Shown here piece after piece: positions 57,135-64,000 of a stretch of 64,000 nt of DNA (its first letter is position 1; the number at the start of each line of letters is the position of its first letter). The stretch comes from Pseudomonas sp. MH9.2 (GTDB lineage: Bacteria > Pseudomonadota > Gammaproteobacteria > Pseudomonadales > Pseudomonadaceae): assembly GCF_034353875.1 (NCBI RefSeq), contig NZ_CP133784.1:2942501-3006500 (forward strand), given 5' to 3'. A model generated the notes under the pieces. That model was not told the DNA's origin. It did not search any database and saw only the letters and a list, made by a program, of their open reading frames with translations. A program made the translations under genes and the position numbers.

Positions 57135-58568
57135 ATGACGCTCTACGTCAATCTTGCCGCCCTGCTCGGCACTCGCATTGAAAACGGTTTTTATCGCCCT
57201 GGAGACCGGCTGCCCTCGGTCCGCGCACTGAGCCTGGAGCACGGCGTCAGCCTGAGCACCGTGCAACAGGCGTATCGCTTGCTGGAAGACAACGGGCTGG
57301 CATCGCCGAAACCTAAATCAGGTTATTTCGTCCCGTCCGGACGTACGATCCCCGCCTTGCCGGTGGTGGGACGACCGGCGCAACGGCCCGTCGAAATTTC
57401 CCAATGGGAACAAGTCCTCGAGCTGATCCGCAGTGTGCCCAATGCCAATGTGATCCAGCTCGGGCGCGGCATGCCAGACGTCAGCAGCCCGACCCTGAAA
57501 CCCCTGCTGCGCGCGCTGGCCAAGATCAGTCGGCGCCAGGACATGCCAGGGCTGTATTACGACAACATCTACGGCACCCAAAGCCTGCGCGATCAGGTCG
57601 CGCGCCTGCTGCTGGATTCTGGGTGTCAGCTCTCGGCCAACGATCTGGTGATCACCACCGGCTGCCATGAAGCGTTGTCCACCAGCATCCGCGCCGTTTG
57701 CGAGCCGGGCGACATCGTGGCGGTGGACTCGCCAAGCTTTCACGGCGCCATGCAGACCCTCAAGGGCCTGGGGATGAAGGCCCTGGAAATCCCCACCGAC
57801 CCCATTACCGGCATCAGCCTCGATGCGCTGGAACTGGCGCTGGAACAGTGGCCGATCAAAGCCATTCAACTGACCCCCAACTGCAACAACCCGCTGGGCT
57901 ACATCATGCCCGAGGCGCGCAAGCGGGCCCTGCTGAGCCTCGCTCAACGCTTTGATGTGGCGATCATCGAAGACGATGTGTATGGCGATCTGGCCTACAA
58001 CTATCCCCGACCGCGAACGATCAAATCCTTCGACGAAGACGGTCGCGTCCTCCTGTGCAGCTCGTTCTCGAAAACCCTGGCGCCAGGACTGCGCATTGGT
58101 TGGGTCGCGCCGGGGCGCTATCTGGAGCGGGTGCTGCACATGAAATACATCAGCACCGGCTCGACCGCCACTCAACCGCAACTGGCGATTGCCGAATTTC
58201 TAGAATCTGGGCACTACGAGCCGCATTTGCGGCGGATGCGCGGGCAGTATCAGCGCGGTCGCGACCAGATGACCGATTGGGTCATGCGCTACTTTCCGGC
58301 AGGCACCCGTGTCAGTCGGCCCCAAGGCGGTTTTATGCTGTGGGTTGAGCTGGTTGAGGATTTCGACACCTTGCGCCTGAATCGCGCGTTGCTCGACCAA
58401 GGCGTACAGATCGCCGTGGGCAGCATTTTCTCGGCGTCCGGCAAGTACCGCAATTGCCTGCGGATGAACTACGCCGCCAAACCGACGGCGCAGATCGAGG
58501 ACGCCGTGCGCAAAGTAGGCTCGACCATCACCCGCCTGCTGGCCGAGACGGAACCGGCCACCCACTGA
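57135..58568 (+). CDS. MocR/PdxR-type GntR regulator with aminotransferase domain
   Basis: A 477-residue GntR-MocR regulator. An N-terminal winged helix (NGFYRPGDRLPSVRALSLEHGVSLSTVQQAYRLLEDNGL, residues about 14-60), a linker (about 75-110), then a class I aminotransferase domain with PLP lysine in SSFSKTLAPGLRIGWV. Such regulators sense PLP or amines. The target is not known; neighbours are the DUF1127 gene (divergent) and an MFS transporter (convergent). I remember a MocR-MFS pair between xerC-yigB and sutA in P. aeruginosa, so this pair may have moved. Confidence 0.93.
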   Translation: MTLYVNLAALLGTRIENGFYRPGDRLPSVRALSLEHGVSLSTVQQAYRLLEDNGLASPKPKSGYFVPSGRTIPALPVVGRPAQRPVEISQWEQVLELIRSVPNANVIQLGRGMPDVSSPTLKPLLRALAKISRRQDMPGLYYDNIYGTQSLRDQVARLLLDSGCQLSANDLVITTGCHEALSTSIRAVCEPGDIVAVDSPSFHGAMQTLKGLGMKALEIPTDPITGISLDALELALEQWPIKAIQLTPNCNNPLGYIMPEARKRALLSLAQRFDVAIIEDDVYGDLAYNYPRPRTIKSFDEDGRVLLCSSFSKTLAPGLRIGWVAPGRYLERVLHMKYISTGSTATQPQLAIAEFLESGHYEPHLRRMRGQYQRGRDQMTDWVMRYFPAGTRVSRPQGGFMLWVELVEDFDTLRLNRALLDQGVQIAVGSIFSASGKYRNCLRMNYAAKPTAQIEDAVRKVGSTITRLLAETEPATH

Positions 58569-58606
58569 CGTTTGCCCCGCCATGCGGGGCTAGGGAAAAA
58601 AGGGCT

Positions 58607-59752
58607 CTAAGCCACGACCGGCTGCGCCCCGAACGCACCACGGCGCAGGGACAAAATCACCAGACCGAAGGAACCCGCGGCCATGAGCAATGGCAGGGCA
58701 TGCCCACTGACCCATTGGCTGCCCGCGCCTGCCGCCAGTGGCCCGAGCAAGCAGCCGATCCCCCACAGCTGAGCGATGTGTGCGTTGGCACGAACCAGTG
58801 AATCATCGCGATAACGCTCGCCGATCAGAATCAACGACAAGGTGAACAACCCTCCGGCGCTGGCACCGAACAACACCCACACTGGCCAGATCAGCACGGT
58901 ATCAAGCAGCAGCGGAATCGCCAGACTCGACAGCATGAGTAACAGCGCACAGCCCGAAAACAGCGTGCGTCGAGAAACCCTGTCAGCCAGCGCACCAATC
59001 GGCAATTGCAGGAGCGCATCACCGACCACCACCGTGCTGACCATGAATAATGCGACTTCCGGGGTAAAGCCCTGGCGCAGGCAGTAGATCGGCAGCAAGG
59101 TCAGAATCATTGCCTCGAACGCCGCGAACAGTGCCACCGCCCAAGCAATCGCTGGCAGTCCTCGGCAAAAGCCAAACAGATCGCTGAAGGTCACGTTGCA
59201 GGCTTCAGCGCTGGGCGCGCCGGTACGCCCCAGCAGCAACAGCGGCGAACAGAGCAGCAGCACGACGCCAACCCAAAAACCGTAATCCGCTTCGGCGCCG
59301 ATAATGCCCAGCAGCAGGGGGCCGGCCAGTTGGCTCAGGGCATAGCTGCTGCCATACAGCGCCACCAACCGGCCGCGCCAACGCTCGACCACCAGTTGAT
59401 TGATCCAGCTTTCGCCAAGAATGAACACGATGGTCAGGATGACCCCGATCAACAGACGCAACCCTACCCAGACCCAATAGTTGGGCAACAAGGCCAGCAA
59501 ACCGATGGACAACGCCCCGGCCCACAAGCACAGACGCATCAACAGTGGCGTCCCGAAGCGCGCGGCCAGGCGGCTGGCGAAACTCGCCCCGACCAGCACG
59601 CCAATCGCCGGCATCGCCGCCATCACCCCGATGGCAAAAGAACCGTAGCCCCAGCTTTCCAGGCGCAAGGACACCAACGGCATGCTCACGCCCAAGGCCA
59701 ATCCGACACTCAAGACCGAGGCCAGAACAGCGAAATAAGTACCCCAACGCAT
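58607..59752 (-). CDS. Major facilitator superfamily transporter
   Basis: A 381-residue MFS protein with twelve hydrophobic segments; LGVSMPLVSLRLESWGYGSFAIGVMAAMPAIGVLVG contains the loop near TM2-TM3, and LADRVSRRTLF the equivalent in the second half. The sequence is like YcaD-type MFS. The substrate is unknown. The ATG at 59752 has AGGAGC upstream and begins TM1 at once. It is convergent with the MocR gene and lies downstream of the aldehyde dehydrogenase, separated by a terminator and a REP pair. Confidence 0.92.
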   Translation of the reverse strand: MRWGTYFAVLASVLSVGLALGVSMPLVSLRLESWGYGSFAIGVMAAMPAIGVLVGASFASRLAARFGTPLLMRLCLWAGALSIGLLALLPNYWVWVGLRLLIGVILTIVFILGESWINQLVVERWRGRLVALYGSSYALSQLAGPLLLGIIGAEADYGFWVGVVLLLCSPLLLLGRTGAPSAEACNVTFSDLFGFCRGLPAIAWAVALFAAFEAMILTLLPIYCLRQGFTPEVALFMVSTVVVGDALLQLPIGALADRVSRRTLFSGCALLLMLSSLAIPLLLDTVLIWPVWVLFGASAGGLFTLSLILIGERYRDDSLVRANAHIAQLWGIGCLLGPLAAGAGSQWVSGHALPLLMAAGSFGLVILSLRRGAFGAQPVVA

Positions 59753-59789
59753 TGCCCACGCTCCTGTGGATAACGTGTACCGACGATCA

Positions 59790-59834
59790 AAACAAAACAG
59801 CCGGGCTTCCTGATGTGGAGAGCCCGGCTGCTTT
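59790..59834 (-). terminator. Intrinsic terminator of the aldehyde dehydrogenase gene
   Basis: CAGCCGGGCT (59798-59807) pairs perfectly with AGCCCGGCTG (59821-59830), with a 13-base loop. On the minus strand the stem is followed by TTTTGTTTTG. It lies about 100 bp past the dehydrogenase stop, beyond the REP pair. Confidence 0.88.
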
Positions 59835-59857
59835 TCGGCTGTCTTGCACACCGCTTG

Positions 59858-59917
59858 CGCGAGTTTATTCGCGCCTACAGTGGATCAAAACCCTGAAGGA
59901 GCGAATTCATTCGCGAC
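59858..59917. repeat. Inverted REP pair downstream of the aldehyde dehydrogenase
   Basis: A unit in one orientation (GCGCGAGTTTATTCGCGCC, 59857-59875) and an opposite one (GGAGCGAATTCATTCGCGA, 59899-59917) about 25 bp apart, making a bipartite REP (BIME-like) arrangement. Confidence 0.75.
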
Positions 59918-59926
59918 CTAGCCGGA

Positions 59927-61420
59927 TTACAACTTGATCCAGGTCGCCTTCAGCTCGGTGTACTTGTCGAACGCATGCAGCGATTTATCGCGGCCGTTGC
60001 CCGACTGCTTGAACCCGCCAAACGGTGCGGTCATGTCGCCGCCATCGTACTGGTTGATCCACACGCTACCGGCACGCAGCGCCTTGGCCGTCAGATGAGC
60101 CTTGGACAGGTTAGCGGTCCACACAGCCGCCGCCAGGCCATAAGGCGTGTCGTTGGCGATCTGGATAGCTTCTTCCACGGTATCGAAGGCAATCACCGAC
60201 AGCACTGGGCCGAAAATTTCTTCCTGAGCGATTTTCATCGCATTGCTGACGCCGTCAAAAATCGTCGGCTCAACATAAGTGCCGCCCGTTTCCTGCAGCG
60301 TGCGCTTGCCGCCTGCGACCAACGTGGCGCCATCGGCATGACCCGACTCGATGTAAGACAACACCGTGTTCAGCTGCTGGGTGTCGACCACCGCCCCCAC
60401 ATTGGTTTGCGGGTCCAGCGGATTACCTGGCTTCCAGGCCTTGAGTGCTTCGATCACCAGCGGCAGGAACGTGTCCTTGATCGACCGTTCGACCAGCAGA
60501 CGCGAACCCGCAGTGCACACTTCGCCCTGGTTGAAGGCGATAGCGCCAGCAGCCGATTCGGCGGCGGCTTGCAGATCCGGTGCGTCGGCAAATACGATAT
60601 TCGGGCTCTTGCCACCGGCTTCCAGCCAGATGCGCTTCATGTTCGACTCGCCGGAATAGATCAGCAATTGCTTGGCGGTTCTGGTCGAGCCGGTGAAGAC
60701 CAGCGTATCGACATCCATGTGCAAGGCCAGCGCCTTGCCGACGGTATGACCATAGCCAGGCAGAACGTTGAGCACGCCCGCCGGGATACCGGCTTCAACC
60801 GCCAGTTGGGCGATGCGAATAGCGGTCAACGGAGATTTTTCCGACGGTTTGAGGATGACCGAGTTGCCAGTGGACAGCGCTGGACCGAGTTTCCAGCAGG
60901 CCATCATCAGCGGGAAGTTCCACGGCACGATGGCCGCCACAACACCGATGGGTTCGCGCGTCACCAGACCCAGTTGGTCATGGGGCGTGGCGGCCACTTC
61001 GTCGTAAATTTTGTCGATCGCTTCACCGCTCCAGCTCAGCGCCTGGGCGGCTCCAGGGACATCAATGCTCAACGAGTCGCTGATCGGCTTGCCCATGTCG
61101 AGGGTTTCGAGCAGGGCCAATTCTTCAGCGTTCTGTTTCAACAGACCGGCAAAACGGATCATCGCCGCCTTGCGTTTGACAGGGGCCAGACGTGACCACA
61201 CGCCAGAGTTGAACGTAGCGCGGGCACTGTCGACAGCACGCTGGGCATCGGCAGCCTCGCAACTGGCAACCTGTGCCAGGACGCGGCCATCGACAGGGCT
61301 GATGCATTCGAAGGTGGCGCCAGAAACCGCAGCGGTGTATTCACCGTTGATGTAAGCACGGCCTTCGATCTTCAGATCTTTGGCACGCTGTTCCCAGTCA
61401 GCACGAGTCAGGGTGGTCAT
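59927..61420 (-). CDS. Aldehyde dehydrogenase (PuuC/KauB-type)
   Basis: A 497-residue NAD(P)+ aldehyde dehydrogenase. Catalytic Glu in LEAGGKSPNIV, catalytic Cys in NQGEVCTAGSRLLVE, substrate/NAD sites in VAAIVPWNFPLMMACWK and FTGSTRTAKQLL, and the C-terminal FGGFKQSGNGRDKSLHAFD. It resembles gamma-glutamyl-gamma-aminobutyraldehyde and betaine/aminoaldehyde dehydrogenases (PuuC/PauC/KauB), fitting oxidation of the PuuB/PauB product. The ATG at 61420 has AGGAGG upstream. It is divergent from the cupin gene across 169 bp with a possible PauR site. Confidence 0.95.
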   Translation of the reverse strand: MTTLTRADWEQRAKDLKIEGRAYINGEYTAAVSGATFECISPVDGRVLAQVASCEAADAQRAVDSARATFNSGVWSRLAPVKRKAAMIRFAGLLKQNAEELALLETLDMGKPISDSLSIDVPGAAQALSWSGEAIDKIYDEVAATPHDQLGLVTREPIGVVAAIVPWNFPLMMACWKLGPALSTGNSVILKPSEKSPLTAIRIAQLAVEAGIPAGVLNVLPGYGHTVGKALALHMDVDTLVFTGSTRTAKQLLIYSGESNMKRIWLEAGGKSPNIVFADAPDLQAAAESAAGAIAFNQGEVCTAGSRLLVERSIKDTFLPLVIEALKAWKPGNPLDPQTNVGAVVDTQQLNTVLSYIESGHADGATLVAGGKRTLQETGGTYVEPTIFDGVSNAMKIAQEEIFGPVLSVIAFDTVEEAIQIANDTPYGLAAAVWTANLSKAHLTAKALRAGSVWINQYDGGDMTAPFGGFKQSGNGRDKSLHAFDKYTELKATWIKL

Positions 61421-61539
61421 ACGAGTGTCCTCCTGTTGTTTTTTGAATACGGATGGCATCAGCCAAGGGCAAACCCCACCCTAAACCAAGTGACTGGGAA
61501 ATTTCCAATATATTTGACACTTCAGGCCAAACGGCGTTT

Positions 61540-61560
61540 TGTTGTTCATTTTATTCAACA
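61540..61560. promoter_or_regulatory. Candidate PauR/PuuR-like operator
   Basis: TGTTG and CAACA frame an 11-bp AT-rich spacer (61540-61560). On the minus strand TGAATAAAATGAACA matches 12 of 15 bases of the E. coli PuuR recognition sequence as I recall it (AAAATATAATGAACA). A perfect -35 TTGACA lies at 61514-61519, so a bound repressor would overlap the -10 region of the cupin gene. Confidence 0.45.
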
Positions 61561-61589
61561 TGAAACGCGTTAGCGGGGAGCGAATCACG

Positions 61590-61952
61590 ATGAACATCGA
61601 AAATATTGTCGACTTCAGCCAGGCCAACACCACGCCAGAACGCTACGTGCCCGCGCCAGAAAAAATCCTCAAGGGCAACCCGGAGCAAACCGTCTACAAC
61701 CATTACAACAGCCCCTGCGGCCAACTCAGCGCCGGCGTTTGGGAAGGTGCAATCGGTCAATGGACGGTGAATTACACCGAACATGAGTATTGCGAAATCG
61801 TGCAGGGCGTATCGGTGCTACGCGACGAGGATGGCAACGCCAAAACCCTGCGTGCCGGTGATCGCTTTGTGATTCCTGCGGGCTTCAAAGGCACCTGGGA
61901 AGTGCTGGAAGCCTGTCGCAAGGTGTATGTGGTGTTCGAACAAAAGGCCTGA
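61590..61952 (+). CDS. Cupin domain protein (DUF861 type)
   Basis: A 120-residue single-domain cupin of the DUF861 type: GVWEGAIGQWTVNYTEHEYCEIVQG, VLRDEDGNAKTLRAGDRFVIPAGFKGTWEVLE and the closing VYVVFEQ. The sheets carry only a few of the usual metal residues (one His, EHEYCE), so catalysis is uncertain; it may be a sensor. The ATG at 61590 has GGGGAG upstream. It is divergent from the aldehyde dehydrogenase and probably shares its regulation. Confidence 0.88.
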   Translation: MNIENIVDFSQANTTPERYVPAPEKILKGNPEQTVYNHYNSPCGQLSAGVWEGAIGQWTVNYTEHEYCEIVQGVSVLRDEDGNAKTLRAGDRFVIPAGFKGTWEVLEACRKVYVVFEQKA

Positions 61953-61983
61953 GCAACAGCTGCCTTCACTGAAATTCAGGCAC

Positions 61984-62015
61984 AAAAAAACCCGCCTTCT
62001 CAGGCGGGTTTTTTT
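61984..62015. terminator. Bidirectional terminator between cupin and rpmG
   Basis: AAAAAAACCCGCC, loop TTCTCA, GGCGGGTTTTTTT: a 6-bp GC stem flanked by A7 and T7. It ends the cupin gene on one strand and rpmBG on the other. Confidence 0.95.
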
Positions 62016-62032
62016 GTAAGAAGCGAAATCAA

Positions 62033-62188
62033 TTACTTGATTTTGGCTTCTTTGTAGATCACGTGCTTACGAGCAACCGGATCGAATTTTTTAATTTCGA
62101 TTTTGTCCGGAGTGGTGCGTTTGTTCTTATCGGTGGTGTAGAAATGGCCTGTGTTAGCGCTCGACACCAAACGGATCAATTCACGCAT
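62033..62188 (-). CDS. rpmG: 50S ribosomal protein L33
   Basis: A 51-residue L33: [20 protein letters not shown], then [20 protein letters not shown] and the end [10 protein letters not shown]. It has no zinc cysteines, so it is the C-minus (zinc-free) L33 form. It lies 11 bp after rpmB on the same strand, the usual rpmB-rpmG order, and is followed by a strong terminator. Binds 23S rRNA in the large subunit. Confidence 0.97.
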   Translation of the reverse strand: MRELIRLVSSANTGHFYTTDKNKRTTPDKIEIKKFDPVARKHVIYKEAKIK

Positions 62189-62199
62189 GACTATCTCCC

Positions 62200-62436
62200 T
62201 TAGACCTTAGCGCCATTGGCGCGAATTTCGAGAAGAATGACATCAATGCCACGCTTGTCGATGATACGCATGCCTTTGGCAGATACGCGCAGACGCACAA
62301 AACGATTCTCGGACTCGACCCAGAAGCGGTGATGCTGCAGGTTCGGCAGGAAACGACGACGGGTTTTGTTGTTTGCGTGGGAAATGTTATTCCCGGTTAC
62401 CGGACCCTTACCGGTAACTTGACATACTCTCGACAT
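62200..62436 (-). CDS. rpmB: 50S ribosomal protein L28
   Basis: A 78-residue L28: [20 protein letters not shown], then [20 protein letters not shown] and the C-terminal [21 protein letters not shown]. The N terminus has a single Cys rather than a zinc cluster. It is first in rpmB-rpmG; its 5' leader holds several hairpins. It binds 23S rRNA in the large subunit. Confidence 0.98.
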   Translation of the reverse strand: MSRVCQVTGKGPVTGNNISHANNKTRRRFLPNLQHHRFWVESENRFVRLRVSAKGMRIIDKRGIDVILLEIRANGAKV

Positions 62437-62800
62437 GCCTCAGCCCTCTAAAACCACATGCCCAACCCGGCATGGGTTGGCCGCTTAATCTCTCAGTCAT
62501 TTGGCGCCAGGCGCCGCGTTTCTTTAGGGGTCTTACCGGCCACACCTACAAACGAAGGAACCGGGCCCCTAGAAAAGAGCGCTGCTTTATACCAGAAACA
62601 CCAAGGTGCAACAACAGCGCATGCACATTACCTTGTTTTGGCAGACCGTGTTTTGCCTTCAGGCTCAACCCGTGCGGGCGCGGCAAGAAATATACCGCTC
62701 GTCGCACCAGACGGATTGTCCTGCGCCGATGCATAGTCTAGGGTAAGTCTCTCACCAGACTGCGCCCGCAGATGGGGCCCTCTCTGACAGGAATATCGCC
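62437..62800. other. Intergenic region between rpmB and the peptide-binding protein (364 bp)
   Basis: On the minus strand this is the rpmB leader. It holds the hairpin CCAACCC-GGCAT-GGGTTGG at 62462-62480, a second GGCG-CCAGG-CGCC at 62503-62515, and a longer TAGGGG/CCCCTA pairing (62525-62530 with 62566-62571). A TATATT box on the minus strand near 62690 may be the rpmB -10. On the plus strand the last 60 bp should hold the promoter of the peptide-binding gene. The plus-strand open frame 62458-62736 has no coding character. Confidence 0.5.
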
Positions 62801-64000
62801 ATGCGTTTTACGCGTTTCGCAGCCCTTTCGCTCCTGCTCGCGCCCTTTTTCAGCACATTGCCGGCTCAGGCTGCGACCACCCTCAGCGTCTGCACCGAAG
62901 CCAGCCCCGAAGGGTTTGATGTCGTGCAGTACAACTCGCTGACGACGACCAACGCCTCCGCCGACGTGCTCATGAACCGTTTGGTGGAGTTCGATGCGCA
63001 GAGCGGCAAACTGCTGCCCAGTCTGGCGGAAAGCTGGAGTGTCTCGGCGGATGGCCTGACCTACGACTTCAAACTACGCGCCGGGGTGAAGTTTCACCAC
63101 ACCGATTACTTCAATCCGACCCGTGACCTGACCGCAGAAGACGTGCAATTCAGCTTCCAGCGCATGCTCGACCCGGCCAACCCGTGGCATAAGGTCGCCC
63201 AAAGCGGCTTTCCGCATGCACAATCGATGCAGTTACCCACACTGATCAAGAATATAGAAGCACCTGACGCTCTCACCGTCCGCTTTACCCTCAACCACCC
63301 GGATTCGACCTTCCTGGCAACGCTGAGCATGGGCTTTGCGTCGATCTATTCCGCCGAATACACCGCGCAGCTACTGAAGGCGGGCACCCCGGAAAAGCTC
63401 AACAGCCAACCCATCGGTACCGGCCCATTCGTCTTCAAGCGCTTCCAAAAGGACGCTGTGGTGCGTTATGTCGCCAACCCGGACTACTTCAGCGGCAAGC
63501 CTGCCGTTGACGCGCTGGTGTATGCGATCACGCCGGACGCCAACGTGCGACTGCAGAAAATCCGCCAGAACGAGTGCCAGATCGCCCTTTCACCCAAACC
63601 TCTGGATATTCAGGCTGCCAGCAAAGACCCACAGCTGAAAATCGAAAAAGCCGCAGCGTTCATGACCGCTTTTGTCGCGATCAACAGCCAGCACCCGCCG
63701 CTGGACAAGCCTGAAGTTCGCCAGGCGATCAACCTCGCTTTCGATAAAAACAGCTACCTCAAAGCGGTATTCGAAAACACCGCTGAAAACGCGACCGGGG
63801 TTTATCCGCCCAACACCTGGAGCTACGCCAAAGACCTTCCCGGCTATCAGCATAATCAGGCCAAAGCCCGTGAGTTGCTGGCCAAAGCCGGTATCAAGGA
63901 TGGCTTCAAAACAACGATCTGGACTCGCCCATCCGGCAGTTTGCTCAACCCTAACCCAAGTCTCGGCGCGCAATTGTTGCAGGCAGACCTGGCTGCAGTC
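62801..64000 (+). CDS. ABC transporter dipeptide-binding protein, DppA-like (3' truncated by window edge)
   Basis: The open frame runs to the last base; 400 codons are visible of about 530. Signal peptide MRFTRFAALSLLLAPFFSTL ending in LPAQAA, then LSVCTEASPEGFDVVQYNS and SAESW-like segments typical of the SBP_bac_5 family (LLPSLAESWSVSADGLTYDFKLRAGVKFH, LTAEDVQFSFQRMLDP). Cys residues in the TLSVCTEASP and QNECQIAL segments could form the DppA disulfide. It binds di- or oligopeptides in the periplasm. The ATG at 62801 has AGGAA upstream. P. aeruginosa has a DppA homologue (dppA5, as I recall) in this place next to rpmB. Confidence 0.93.
   Translation, partial: MRFTRFAALSLLLAPFFSTLPAQAATTLSVCTEASPEGFDVVQYNSLTTTNASADVLMNRLVEFDAQSGKLLPSLAESWSVSADGLTYDFKLRAGVKFHHTDYFNPTRDLTAEDVQFSFQRMLDPANPWHKVAQSGFPHAQSMQLPTLIKNIEAPDALTVRFTLNHPDSTFLATLSMGFASIYSAEYTAQLLKAGTPEKLNSQPIGTGPFVFKRFQKDAVVRYVANPDYFSGKPAVDALVYAITPDANVRLQKIRQNECQIALSPKPLDIQAASKDPQLKIEKAAAFMTAFVAINSQHPPLDKPEVRQAINLAFDKNSYLKAVFENTAENATGVYPPNTWSYAKDLPGYQHNQAKARELLAKAGIKDGFKTTIWTRPSGSLLNPNPSLGAQLLQADLAAV

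Noticed and set aside
58574..58590. A GCCCCG/CGGGGC hairpin between the MocR and MFS genes as terminator
   Set aside because: The stem is strong but no T-run follows in either direction, so I do not call a terminator.
59975..61195. A 406-codon open frame antisense to the aldehyde dehydrogenase
   Set aside because: Shadow frame, Arg/Gln/His-rich, no domain.
62458..62736. A 92-codon plus-strand frame upstream of the peptide-binding gene
   Set aside because: No ribosome site or conserved domain, and it lies in the rpmB leader.

Overview
This 64 kb window is core chromosome of a Pseudomonas, most likely of the P. fluorescens lineage. The evidence is the gene content and order: ppk-hemB, the algP-fklB-algQ-dsbH-hemYXDC-algRZ-argH block, cyaA-rnk-cyaY-lptM-lysA-dapF-yigA-xerC-yigB, sutA, amtB-glnK, ubiK-comM, rep-xpt, cycB-pauR-dadX-ridA-dadA-lrp, and rpmB-rpmG. 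As I recall it, this follows the PA5241-PA5317 region of P. aeruginosa closely. Pseudomonas-type REP repeats sit between genes. I see no prophage, IS element, CRISPR array, tRNA or rRNA gene.

Layout. 1-12.2 kb: polyphosphate metabolism (ppx end, ppk) with hemB, two membrane proteins (DedA, sterol-desaturase type), elbB, a YaiI/YqxD protein, a cytochrome c-FTR1 iron permease fusion, a LysE exporter and an ABC-F protein. 12.2-23.6 kb: the alginate/virulence regulatory block (AlgP, AlgQ, AlgR/AlgZ) interleaved with tetrapyrrole synthesis (hemC, hemD, hemX, hemY), an FKBP isomerase, DsbB-type oxidoreductase and divergent argH. 23.6-33.5 kb: cAMP synthesis (cyaA), rnk, frataxin cyaY, and the lptM-lysA-dapF-yigA-xerC-yigB operon (lysine/peptidoglycan precursors plus chromosome dimer resolution). 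33.5-38.7 kb: SutA, YjbQ, ammonium uptake (amtB-glnK), UbiK and ComM. 38.9-48 kb: a chemoreceptor with a candidate FliA promoter, LysR and MATE genes, a c-di-GMP phosphodiesterase, Rep helicase and xpt. 48-62 kb: an acyl-CoA hydrolase/transferase, cytochrome c5, and a long amine/D-amino acid catabolism region (PauR, DadX, RidA, DadA, Lrp, an FAD amine oxidase, a MocR regulator, an MFS transporter, aldehyde dehydrogenase and cupin). 62-64 kb: rpmG, rpmB with a structured leader, and the start of a dipeptide-binding protein.

How they connect: HemB, HemC and HemD make the tetrapyrrole used by the c-type cytochromes here. AlgZ/AlgR, AlgQ, AlgP, CyaA, SutA, Rnk and the EAL protein form a dense regulatory neighbourhood. 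The dad genes turn alanine into pyruvate plus ammonia, with RidA as a likely imine/enamine scavenger. The pau-like genes (oxidase, dehydrogenase, PauR) fit putrescine/polyamine breakdown. I found no clearly new multi-gene system. The best second-look items are small: an in-frame 24-bp tandem duplication in cyaA, a 16-bp perfect palindrome upstream of cyaA, a candidate PauR operator between the aldehyde dehydrogenase and cupin genes, a FliA-type promoter for the chemoreceptor, a multi-hairpin rpmB leader, and several extreme gene overlaps.
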